From: Methanomethylophilus sp963631655
GTDB taxonomy: Archaea; Thermoplasmatota; Thermoplasmata; Methanomassiliicoccales; Methanomethylophilaceae
Assembly: GCA_963631655.1 (NCBI GenBank)
Contig: CAVGRR010000036.1
Coordinates: forward strand, 1 to 15,461
DNA length: 15,461 bases
Direction of reading: 5' to 3'
Both the position numbers and the translations under genes were made by a program. The notes below the pieces were generated by a model. It made no database searches and was not told the origin of the DNA. It saw nothing but the letters and a program-made list of their open reading frames with translations. Below, piece by piece: positions 6,490 to 14,216 of this stretch. How positions within the stretch are numbered: position 1 is the stretch's first letter; every line of letters begins with the position of its first letter.

Positions 6490-7359
6490 TCAGTCCACAT
6501 CCTTCTTGTCCACGTTCCTCCACGTACGCTTGCAGAGCACATAGGAGATGACGACGAGACACAGGCCGACGGTCACTCCGAGGATCATCAGCAGATGGTA
6601 GAGGGTCATTCCGAGATAGGTCATCGGTTCCTTCTGGGTCATTTCAAAATCGGTCTTGAATGCTGCCGATTTGGTGATCTGGATCATGTCTTCGAAAGTG
6701 ACGTAACCGTCGCATTTGATCATGATTTCGTAAGTTCCGATGAGGACACCGGTGGAGAATGTGCACACTCCCTCATAATTGGTGGTTGCACGGTATGTCT
6801 TGTCCCCGCACTTCAGGGTGACGTCCGCATTACGGACCGCAACTCCCGTTGAAGCGTTGGTCACGGTGAATGTGACAGGTACATAGGTGTCGCCGATGAG
6901 GATGCAGTGCTGGCTATCGCTGGTGGCACAGTAAACTCCGTCGGCAAAGGAACATTTGGTGAGGTCGATCGTCGCAACTGCGGTGACCGTCTCGATGGAA
7001 TCATTTGAATTCGGTTCCAGCGTGACCATGGTGTCAGGTAGGGTGAAGATACTGTATCCGTCCAATGTGAAGTCGAAATAGACTTTCTGCGAGGTATCGA
7101 CCGTCGAGCTGTCGCTTATCTTGATCTTGAAAAATCCGTCGGATCCAGTCTTGCCGGTGAACGTCTGATCATCGTAGACCAACGTCACGGGGATGTTCTT
7201 GGCGGGTGTGGGTCCGCTTTGACCGATCTCGCAGATCAGGCCGCTGACGTAGGTCTTTCCGTCCCCCGCAGCATCGGAGTTGTCCGAAGGTATTGTAGCG
7301 AACAGCATACCGGAGACCGCGAAGAGCATGACAAGCATCGGCAGGAATCTACCTTTCAT
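6490..7359 (-). CDS. Secreted, C-terminally membrane-anchored protein with carboxypeptidase-regulatory-like repeats
   Basis: This 289-aa protein begins with a signal peptide: basic MKGR, hydrophobic core FLPMLVMLFAVSGMLFA (5-21), then a polar Ser/Asp/Ala stretch. The mature part shows two beta-sandwich-like segments. Residues 35-82 read VSGLICEIG... to TGSDGFFKIKI, and 160-240 read NADVTLKCGDKTYRATT to DGYVTFEDMIQI. The small Gly-Asp/Tyr-Glu-Gly turns are typical of CarboxypepD-reg/PEGA-type modules. One transmembrane helix follows (MTLYHLLMILGVTVGLCLVV, 251-270) with a basic cytosolic tail. The extracytoplasmic part has several cysteines (43, 136, 144, 152, 184, 199, 216), so disulfides are possible. 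Surface adhesion or scaffolding is inferred. The frame stays open upstream to 8199, but that part is antisense to lhr. ATG 7359 is set by the signal peptide and a TATA box ~28 nt upstream. Confidence 0.82.
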   Translation of the reverse strand: MKGRFLPMLVMLFAVSGMLFATIPSDNSDAAGDGKTYVSGLICEIGQSGPTPAKNIPVTLVYDDQTFTGKTGSDGFFKIKISDSSTVDTSQKVYFDFTLDGYSIFTLPDTMVTLEPNSNDSIETVTAVATIDLTKCSFADGVYCATSDSQHCILIGDTYVPVTFTVTNASTGVAVRNADVTLKCGDKTYRATTNYEGVCTFSTGVLIGTYEIMIKCDGYVTFEDMIQITKSAAFKTDFEMTQKEPMTYLGMTLYHLLMILGVTVGLCLVVISYVLCKRTWRNVDKKDVD

Positions 7360-7382
7360 TGTATGAGAATTCTGGTTTACGG

Positions 7383-7393
7383 TAATATATTGT
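7383..7393 (-). promoter_or_regulatory. TATA box of the membrane-anchored protein gene
   Basis: Read on the minus strand, ACAATATATTA lies about 25-30 nt upstream of the ATG at 7359, predicting a leaderless transcript. No SD precedes the ATG. It is half of a divergent promoter region of 114 bp shared with lhr. Confidence 0.5.
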
Positions 7394-7422
7394 TCGTTCA
7401 CTTTCGGCCACCTCTGGGATAA

Positions 7423-7433
7423 AAGTATATATG
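7423..7433 (+). promoter_or_regulatory. TATA box and SD of lhr
   Basis: AAGTATATATG is a TATA-like box about 45 nt before the ATG at 7474, predicting transcription start near 7455. GGTGA at 7466-7470 then serves as SD, 3 nt before the start codon. This differs from the leaderless arrangement of the divergent gene. Confidence 0.5.
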
Positions 7434-7473
7434 GCCACAAGATAGACACTACATTCTTAACGGCTGGTGAAGC

Positions 7474-10400
7474 ATGGAGAAGGTAAGTAAGGTTCATTCG
7501 ACTGAAGAAGTACTGTCCCGTATGGAGCCATTGGTATCGAAATGGTTCCGCGAACGTTTCAATTCGCTGACAGAACCCCAGTCGATGGCCATCCCGGTCA
7601 TCTACGACCGTAAGAACGTCCTTATCTCCTCCCCGACCGGTTCCGGAAAGACTCTCACCGCCTTCACCAGCATCCTGAACCAGCTGATCAAATACTCTTC
7701 GGAAGGTATCCTTGAAGAGAAAATCTACTGCGTATACATTTCTCCGCTCAAAGCACTCGCCAACGATGTCAAACGCAACCTCAGCGACCCTCTGTCCCAG
7801 ATGAAGGAACTGGCGGAACGCGAAGGTCTTCCCGTTCCGGACATACGTGTGGCCGTCCGTTCGGGTGATACCCCGCAGAGCGAAAGGCAGAAGATGGTCC
7901 GCCACCCGCCGCACATCCTCATCACCACGCCCGAATCGATGGCATTGATCCTCGCATCCCCCAAATTCAAGGAGAAGATCAAGGACATCGAATGGCTCAT
8001 CCTCGATGAGATCCACGATATCTGCGATTCCAAGAGGGGTGCGTTCCTTTCCCTCACCATCGAGATGATGAGGGAGTACTGCGGCCATGATTTCACCCGT
8101 ATCGGACTTTCCGCCACCGTCGCCCCCATCGAAGAGGTGGCGAAGTATCTTGTGGGATACCGTCCCGACGGGGAGCCGCGCGATGTCGTTTTGATTCAAT
8201 CAAGTTCCAAGAAGATCCTCGATCTGAAGGTAATCTGTCCCACAGAGGATATGACCGCCCTGCCCACCGACGTGGTCAGTTCGATGATGTACGACCGTCT
8301 CAAGGAACTGGTCGACATGCATGAGACCACTCTGATTTTCACCAACACCCGTTCCGGTGCCGAAGCCGTGGTCTACAAGCTGAAGGAGAGGGGCCTCGAC
8401 AACATCGAGGTCCATCACAGTTCTCTGGGAAAGGAGATCCGTCTCGATGTGGAGGAACGTCTCAAGAAGGGAGAGATCAAATGCGTTGTTTCTTCGACTT
8501 CTCTGGAACTCGGTATCGATATCGGTTCCGTGGACCTCGTGTGTCAGATCGGTTCCCCCAAATCCGTCGCGAAGGGACTGCAGAGGATCGGACGCAGCGG
8601 ACACAGTTTCGGTAAGATCGCCAAGGGAAGGCTTATCGTCTTCGACCCCGACGATCTCTCAGAGTGCGCCGTGATGTGCAGGGCCGCCCACCGCAGCAAC
8701 ATTGACCGTGTCGGCATCCCCGAAAACAGTCTCGATGTACTGTGCCAGGCGGTTGTAGGTATGAGTCTCGACCGCCGCTGGGGAGTGGACGAGGCATATC
8801 AGGTCGTCAAATCATCATATTGTTATCACAACCTTCCCCGTGAGAAGTTCATCAACGTCCTGAACTACCTCGGAAGCAAAGAGGAGCACGAGGGCGTCTA
8901 CTCAAAGATCTGGTATGACACGGACACCGACCAGTTCGGAAAGAAGAAAGGTGCCAGGATGATCTATTTCATGAACCTCGGTACCATCCCGGAGGAGGCC
9001 AACTACCGTGTCGTCAACAGTTACGGTTCGGTCTCCGGAGAGCTTTCTGAGAAGTTCGTGGAAAGGCTCTCTCCCGGAGATGTCTTCGTCCTCGGAGGAA
9101 GGAGTCTCGAGTTCGTCCGTTCGAAAGGAATGACCGCATTCGTCAAAGAAGCAAACGGTCGCAAGCCCACCGTCCCGTCCTGGGCCGGAGAGATGCTGCC
9201 CCGTTCCTTCGACCTTTCCATGGACGTCGCAAGGTTCAGAAAAGAGATGTCCCAGATCATCGATGAGGACTCTCCCAACAAGCTCGATTATCTGTCGAAG
9301 GAGTTCGACATCGATACCGGTTCCGCAAGGTCATTGGTGTCCTATTTCTCCGAACAGAAGGCCACTGCGGGATTCATTCCGGACATCGATCACCTCGCTG
9401 TGGAGGAATACATCGACCCCTCCGGAAACCAGCGTATCATCTTCCACTATCCCTTCGGACGCCGTGTCAACGACGCCCTTTCGAGAGGATATGCATACAG
9501 GATCACCAGTCTCACCGGTGCCAACGTCTCGGTCACCATCACCGACGACAACTTCATGATCGGCACCACCCACAAGATCGACATCGACCTCATCCCCAAG
9601 ATGCTCAACACCACCGATCTCGAACCTGTGCTCAGGAAGGCCGTCAAGGACTCCGAGATCTTCAAGCTGCGTTTCAGGCACACCGCCTCCCGCAGTTTCA
9701 TGATCCTCCGCAACTACATGGGCCGTCCGATCTCGGTCAACCGTCAGCAGATCCGTTCCACCTATCTCCTGGATATGCTCAGGGACATGGACAATGAGCC
9801 TGTCATCGAGGAGACCTACCGTGAGATCCTCGAGGACGACATGGACATCAACAACGCCCGCGTGGTCCTCGGTATGATCGAGAGCGGGGAGATGGCCGTC
9901 AGGACGATCCATTTCACCGGCACCCCCTCGCCGTTCGCCCACAGCGTCATCCTGTCCGGATTCTCCGATATCGTTCTCATGGAGGACCGTACCGCACTCC
10001 TCAAGGAGCTTCACAGGAAGGTCCTCGAGAGGGCATTGGGCGACGAGATCCGCGATTTCGAGTTCGATGCGGACCAGGTCACCCAGTATTTCAGGACGAA
10101 GATCGGCCGCGTAAGCACGAAAGAGGACATCCCCAAGCTTCTGATGCGCACCGGGCCGCTCCAGGCTTTCCGCGAGCGCGGACGCAGCATTTATCCCTAC
10201 TGCGATCCGGAAAAGAAGACCGTCGACGGCTGGGTCCGCGAGCTGCTGGCGGAAGGCGTCCTGGGAACCGTGTTCCTCGACGAGATGCACATCATGGTCC
10301 GTTCCGAGGTGCCCACCTACGCCTCCGCGACCGTCCGCGACCGTACGCTCGGGGATGCCGACAAGCAGGTCCTGGAACAGATCGGTACAAGGACCCTCAT

Positions 10401-12834
10401 GAGCGACATCCAGGCCGGAGTCGAACTGTCCGAGGATGTGGTGTTCAGATGCGTCAGGAAACTGGAATCGATGTATCTCGTGACCCGCGTAGGCATCACC
10501 GAGAACGGCCGCTGGTACTTCGCCCGCTGCGAACCTCCGGCAGGTGTCCGTTCCGAGGCGGTCGATGCCGTGGTCATGCGCCACCTGGGCGCATATGCAC
10601 CCACCACCGTTCAGGAGGTCGCTTTTGCACTGAACATCCCCGAAGACACCGTTTCCGCATCTCTTGAATCTCTCGTGGCCGGCGGAGAGGCGGCCAAAGG
10701 GAGGTTTCTCATCTCCGAGAACGACCAGTACATGCTCGAATCCGACCGTATGAAACTGCGTTCCGGAAAGAAGAACGTCTACGATTTCGAGACCGTCGAG
10801 AACTACCGCCTTACCAAAGGAGAGAAGTTCGATTTCATCGAGGATTTCTTCAGGTTCTATCTGATGGCAGGCAGCGAACTCGACGTCTTCATCCGTGTGC
10901 CCGGATTCCAGCTTTCGGAATGGCAGAGGCTCCGTGCCGAGGGGAAGATCGTCCTCGGAAGGTTCTGCCGCGGAAGGGCCCGTTTCATGCTTGCAGAGGA
11001 TGCCGCCAAGTACGCCTACTTCCGCAGCGACATCACCGAATCGGGGGATGATGAGGTCCTGCGCAGGATCGAAGGTTCCGCAGGTATGACCATGAGGGAA
11101 CTGGTGGCCGCCATCGGCAGGGAGAAGGATGCGGTGAAGGATTCCATCATGCGTCTCGACAAGTCCATGAAGCTCCTTCATGCGTTCACCGACCGTGAGG
11201 ACTGGAGTTCCGAGAACACCTACATTTCATATGACCCAGATATCCCGGAGAAGAACCCCGCCGACGAGATCGTCGAGAGGGCCGTGCGCGCCTACGGGCC
11301 CATCCCCGCAATGAGCTTACGTTTCGTATTGAACATTCCCGACGATGATTTCCTGTCCACCTTGGAAAGGGTCGGTGCGACACAGGTCCTGGTCGGTCCC
11401 GGGCAGGTCCCGATGTATATCATGCAGGATGAACTCCCCGCATTGGACTCGACCTGCACCATTTCCAATGATGTCCGCATTCTTTCACTGTACGATCCGG
11501 ACATGGGTTCGAAGTGGGCCGAGATCTCCGCACGTTATGGGGACAAGTGGATCTATCCTGTCGTCCAGGGCACCCATGTCATCGGTGCCATGGAGATCTG
11601 GGAGATGTCCGGGTGCGTGGAGGTCCGTTCCATAGACCTCGACTCCCCTGACTTCCTGCCTTCCGCTCTGGATGCACTTGACAACTTCATGAAGTATTTC
11701 GAGCAGAAAGGTATCGATCTTGTGCGTATCCGTGAGGTGCTTTCGGTCGATGCCGCCGAGGTCGACGATACTGTAAAGGGCCTCCTTGTCGAACACGAAT
11801 ATCGTTTCGTGAACGGATTCTATGCGAAGGGAAGATTCATCCTGCGTGTGATGTCCCGGGATGAGATGCTGAGCTATGTGTTCCACAAGCAGCACCTTGA
11901 AAAGACCGCACGTTTCCCCACTGCGGACGACCTCATCCGCTGCCGCGGATACATCCGCAGCGACCAGGAACTGCCCGCCCGTACGACCATGAGGTCCAGT
12001 CTGAAGAAGCAGATGGAGCTCGGAAATATCGTCAAAGGAACGCTGTGCCCGACATATGTCGGATATGCGGACCTTTCGAGAATGTCCGTCTATGCGGCCG
12101 CCAAGAAGGTTCCGCTCACCGGAGAACAGGTCGCGATCAAGAAATTGATCTCCGATCATCAGCCGATCTCCAAGAAGGACCTGCTTCCGCTGTCCCCCTA
12201 TTCCACCACCGTCACCAATGAGACCCTATCCGGTCTTCTGAAACTGTCTCAGATCTATCAGGATTCTGATTCGCAGTATTCGGTCACCCCCAAATCGGAC
12301 CTTTCCATCGAAGACGCTCTGAAGGAGATCACCCGCTGGCACTTCAAGGACCTCGGCATCTTCAGCGCCGAGCATCTGGGACAGTTCCTGAGCTGCAAGA
12401 TGTCCATGGTCAGGAGCATCCTGGCCTCTCTGGAGGATGAGGGGTTCCTGACCAAGGGATTCCTTCTCGAAGGTTCCCCCACCCCCTATTGGATGCTTAC
12501 TGAGGATGTGGAGTCGAGGGTGCGTCCGTTCACCGGAATGTTCCTGCTCAACACGCAGGACAACCTGAGCCTGTATCTGAGGGACTACATCAAGAAGGAA
12601 TGCGGGGGTTCCTACTCCGTGGTGTTCTCAGGCACGAAGATCATCGGCCACTTCAAAGGAAAGCTGACCCCCACCGCCGCCAAGGTGGAGGACTTCGAAG
12701 GTTCGGAAATCGCAAAGAAATATGTCGAGGATCTGGCGCACATCTACGGCATCCAGCTTGTCGAGGGACACGAGACCGTCGACGATGACTGGGAGGCATC
12801 GGAATTCTATAACAAGGTCAACCCAGGACTGTGA
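7474..12834 (+). CDS. lhr: Lhr-family superfamily 2 DNA helicase with very long C-terminal extension
   Basis: The protein has 1786 residues. The Lhr core occupies about 1-865: Q-motif region SLTEPQ (31-36), Walker A SPTGSGKT (53-60), DEIH (178-181), SAT (213-215), motif V STSLELGIDIG (341-351) and motif VI QRIGRSGH (370-377). The Lhr winged helix and domain 4 follow (FRHTASRSFMILRNYMGRP, 734-752; PSPFAHSVILSGF, 818-830). Archaeal Lhr-core proteins end near here. The remaining ~915 residues are a series of winged-helix-like segments (about 960-1320 and 1467-1680), each followed by a related beta segment (about 1333-1395 and 1685-1745). This recalls the AlkZ/HTH_42-like tail of bacterial Lhr-CTD but is longer. 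Lhr is a 3'-5' helicase acting on forks and hybrids in repair. The frame is uninterrupted, so this is not an assembly fusion of two genes with a lost stop as far as can be seen. Confidence 0.93.
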   Translation: MEKVSKVHSTEEVLSRMEPLVSKWFRERFNSLTEPQSMAIPVIYDRKNVLISSPTGSGKTLTAFTSILNQLIKYSSEGILEEKIYCVYISPLKALANDVKRNLSDPLSQMKELAEREGLPVPDIRVAVRSGDTPQSERQKMVRHPPHILITTPESMALILASPKFKEKIKDIEWLILDEIHDICDSKRGAFLSLTIEMMREYCGHDFTRIGLSATVAPIEEVAKYLVGYRPDGEPRDVVLIQSSSKKILDLKVICPTEDMTALPTDVVSSMMYDRLKELVDMHETTLIFTNTRSGAEAVVYKLKERGLDNIEVHHSSLGKEIRLDVEERLKKGEIKCVVSSTSLELGIDIGSVDLVCQIGSPKSVAKGLQRIGRSGHSFGKIAKGRLIVFDPDDLSECAVMCRAAHRSNIDRVGIPENSLDVLCQAVVGMSLDRRWGVDEAYQVVKSSYCYHNLPREKFINVLNYLGSKEEHEGVYSKIWYDTDTDQFGKKKGARMIYFMNLGTIPEEANYRVVNSYGSVSGELSEKFVERLSPGDVFVLGGRSLEFVRSKGMTAFVKEANGRKPTVPSWAGEMLPRSFDLSMDVARFRKEMSQIIDEDSPNKLDYLSKEFDIDTGSARSLVSYFSEQKATAGFIPDIDHLAVEEYIDPSGNQRIIFHYPFGRRVNDALSRGYAYRITSLTGANVSVTITDDNFMIGTTHKIDIDLIPKMLNTTDLEPVLRKAVKDSEIFKLRFRHTASRSFMILRNYMGRPISVNRQQIRSTYLLDMLRDMDNEPVIEETYREILEDDMDINNARVVLGMIESGEMAVRTIHFTGTPSPFAHSVILSGFSDIVLMEDRTALLKELHRKVLERALGDEIRDFEFDADQVTQYFRTKIGRVSTKEDIPKLLMRTGPLQAFRERGRSIYPYCDPEKKTVDGWVRELLAEGVLGTVFLDEMHIMVRSEVPTYASATVRDRTLGDADKQVLEQIGTRTLMSDIQAGVELSEDVVFRCVRKLESMYLVTRVGITENGRWYFARCEPPAGVRSEAVDAVVMRHLGAYAPTTVQEVAFALNIPEDTVSASLESLVAGGEAAKGRFLISENDQYMLESDRMKLRSGKKNVYDFETVENYRLTKGEKFDFIEDFFRFYLMAGSELDVFIRVPGFQLSEWQRLRAEGKIVLGRFCRGRARFMLAEDAAKYAYFRSDITESGDDEVLRRIEGSAGMTMRELVAAIGREKDAVKDSIMRLDKSMKLLHAFTDREDWSSENTYISYDPDIPEKNPADEIVERAVRAYGPIPAMSLRFVLNIPDDDFLSTLERVGATQVLVGPGQVPMYIMQDELPALDSTCTISNDVRILSLYDPDMGSKWAEISARYGDKWIYPVVQGTHVIGAMEIWEMSGCVEVRSIDLDSPDFLPSALDALDNFMKYFEQKGIDLVRIREVLSVDAAEVDDTVKGLLVEHEYRFVNGFYAKGRFILRVMSRDEMLSYVFHKQHLEKTARFPTADDLIRCRGYIRSDQELPARTTMRSSLKKQMELGNIVKGTLCPTYVGYADLSRMSVYAAAKKVPLTGEQVAIKKLISDHQPISKKDLLPLSPYSTTVTNETLSGLLKLSQIYQDSDSQYSVTPKSDLSIEDALKEITRWHFKDLGIFSAEHLGQFLSCKMSMVRSILASLEDEGFLTKGFLLEGSPTPYWMLTEDVESRVRPFTGMFLLNTQDNLSLYLRDYIKKECGGSYSVVFSGTKIIGHFKGKLTPTAAKVEDFEGSEIAKKYVEDLAHIYGIQLVEGHETVDDDWEASEFYNKVNPGL

Positions 12835-12866
12835 ATTAAGTACTGTTTAGATTAAGTACTGTTTAG
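12835..12866. repeat. Tandem 16-bp direct repeat after lhr
   Basis: The unit ATTAAGTACTGTTTAG occurs twice without a gap (12835-12850, 12851-12866), beginning on the base after the lhr stop codon. The copies are identical. A partial palindrome overlaps the right end: TTAGA at 12863-12867 and TCTAA at 12878-12882, around TGTACA. The position, 60-120 bp upstream of the HTH regulator start, suggests operator sites or a recent small duplication. Confidence 0.85.
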
Positions 12867-12924
12867 ATGTACAAATGTCTAACAAATTACCTATCCAACG
12901 TACGAACAGATATCAATCAGTAAT

Positions 12925-12936
12925 GTTTATATTTAA
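12925..12936 (+). promoter_or_regulatory. TATA box of the HTH regulator
   Basis: TTTATATTTAAA is the best box A in the window. Its centre is about 26 nt from the ATG at 12956, so transcription should begin on or near the start codon. No SD is present, consistent with leaderless mRNA. Confidence 0.65.
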
Positions 12937-12955
12937 AAAATAAATAGCTACTTTT

Positions 12956-13369
12956 ATGAAAACCCCATTTGAGGTTATCGTACTGTACCTTCTTCCCGTC
13001 ATCCGGTGCGATCTGGCCATGGAACTTGTCACATCCTACAAGATGAAACAGGCAGATGTGGGCCGTCTGTTCGGGGTCACCGATGCAGCCATTTCACAGT
13101 ACCTCAAAAACAAGCGCGGCGCGTCCGTTCTCGTCGAAAGCAGCGAGTATTATCCCGTTCTGCTCGAGGAGATCCGCAAAAGCGCGGCAGCAGTGCAGTC
13201 CGACGAGAAAGACGTCGTGCTCGAACTGTGCAGGCTGTGTCATTTCGCGAGAAAGATCGGACTTACGACCGAGCTCTTCGTTGCCGTGACCGGATGTTCC
13301 AAGGAATATGGGGAAACCGTGATCGCAGGCTTCGATGCATGCATGAAGGATCAGATAAAGTCTGCATGA
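12956..13369 (+). CDS. Archaeal HTH transcriptional regulator (COG2522-like) with CxxC
   Basis: The 137-aa protein opens with a segment typical of this archaeal group, MKTPFEVIVLYLLPVIRCDLA. It is followed by a Cro/XRE-type helix-turn-helix at about 28-55 (KMKQADVGRLFGVTDAAISQ, then YLKNKRG). The second half is helical and carries Cys92 and Cys95 (ELCRLCHFAR) plus Cys114 and Cys129. Related archaeal regulators often have a CxxC here, which could hold a metal or sense redox, but that is inference. The gene has its own strong promoter with a tandem repeat upstream. It runs convergently into the OGG1 gene with a 19-bp overlap of 3' ends. Its target is unknown. Autoregulation and control of the nearby repair genes are the obvious candidates. 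Confidence 0.82.
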   Translation: MKTPFEVIVLYLLPVIRCDLAMELVTSYKMKQADVGRLFGVTDAAISQYLKNKRGASVLVESSEYYPVLLEEIRKSAAAVQSDEKDVVLELCRLCHFARKIGLTTELFVAVTGCSKEYGETVIAGFDACMKDQIKSA

Positions 13370-14145
13370 TAGAGAAGTTCCTGTGCGTATCCCGCGTATC
13401 TTCCGAATCTGCTTCTTCCGAATTCTGAGACAGTACGGTAGGGACCTGACACTCCGTAACGGTTCTCGACCACGTGCTGTATACGGACATCGACAGGGAA
13501 CGCTTCGAGTTTTCCGAAACCGAAAAGTGCCACGCAGTCTGCTACTTTAGGGCCCACTCCGTCGATGGTCTGCAGCTCGCGTACAAGCGTATCATAGTCC
13601 ATCTGGCACATTGCATTTACATTGATCTCTCCGGACTCCGTACGCTCTGCCAAACGGAGGAATCTTCCCTCTCTGAATCCGAGTCTGCATTGAGGCAGCA
13701 GTTCCTTCCGGTCGAGGATCTGTTTTGGGGTCGGGAACGAACTGCGCCCGCCGATGTCGGTTCCGAAAAGGTCGCAGACGGATTCCACCATCTTCGATAT
13801 GCGTTTGACATTGGCGTTGGTGGCGAGGACATAGGTTGCAAGACACTCCCATTCGGGCTGTTTCAGGATACGAAGTCCCGGGCACCTGGCGGCAAGGTCT
13901 GCGATGTACGGGTCCTTTTCAGAAAGGTCGGAGTAGATGGAATCGAGGTCGTCATCGTAACGGAGATATTCCTTCACATCCCCGATGGGGCTTCCTTCGA
14001 AGGTCAGACCTTCGTCGGTCTGGGTCATTGTCACCAGCCTGTTCTTTATGATACCTTGCCATTGGCCGGAGTCGAGTTTTCTCCAGCGGTGGGCCTGTCC
14101 GCAGCCGAGTGTGTGGTCCAGAGAAATATCCAGACGCAGTTCCAT
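13351..14145 (-). CDS. ogg: 8-oxoguanine DNA glycosylase/AP lyase, OGG1 type
   Basis: This 264-aa protein (from ATG 14145) excises oxidised guanine from DNA and can nick the AP site. It has the full three-domain OGG1 layout. The N-terminal beta domain contains GCGQAHRWRKL (14-24) and RLVTMTQTDEGL (36-47). The helical domain contains LRILKQPEWECLATYVLATN (91-110). The HhH-GPD motif is IDGVGPKVADCVALFG (194-209) with catalytic Lys200, and Asp219 lies in FPVDVRIQHV. The Lys-Asp spacing of 19 equals human OGG1, and the C-terminus FGRYAGYAQELLYHADFI also mirrors it. This is the OGG1 class rather than the short archaeal Ogg2 or AGOG classes. An upstream in-frame ATG at 14184 adds 13 residues before MELRLDI. 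ATG 14145 is preferred because the TATA-like box at 14188-14195 would put transcription start between the two. Confidence 0.92.
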   Translation of the reverse strand: MELRLDISLDHTLGCGQAHRWRKLDSGQWQGIIKNRLVTMTQTDEGLTFEGSPIGDVKEYLRYDDDLDSIYSDLSEKDPYIADLAARCPGLRILKQPEWECLATYVLATNANVKRISKMVESVCDLFGTDIGGRSSFPTPKQILDRKELLPQCRLGFREGRFLRLAERTESGEINVNAMCQMDYDTLVRELQTIDGVGPKVADCVALFGFGKLEAFPVDVRIQHVVENRYGVSGPYRTVSEFGRSRFGRYAGYAQELLYHADFI

Positions 14146-14187
14146 ACTGCCGGTATCATTCCCATGGATGATATGGTTTGCCATGCC

Positions 14188-14195
14188 CTAAATAG
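14188..14195. promoter_or_regulatory. Symmetric TATA-like box shared by ogg and nfo
   Basis: CTAAATAG reads CTATTTAG on the other strand. It is 22-29 nt upstream of the nfo ATG (14217), implying leaderless nfo mRNA. On the minus strand it is 43-50 nt upstream of the preferred ogg ATG (14145), implying a ~20-nt leader. No other good box lies between the two genes. Confidence 0.4.
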
Positions 14196-14216
14196 TTCTT
14201 CGGATATCTCGGAATC

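Noticed and set aside
7360..8199. N-terminal extension (280 codons) of the membrane-anchored protein
   Set aside because: This part is antisense to the lhr motor domain and would bury a clear signal peptide in the middle of the protein. A TATA box also lies upstream of ATG 7359.
9331..11181. 616-codon open frame on the minus strand inside lhr
   Set aside because: It is antisense to the conserved Lhr coding frame, its translation is Asp/His/Gly/Val-rich with no domain signature, and such mirror frames also occur opposite mcm (2436-3713) and nmd3 (3987-4934). They come from codon bias.
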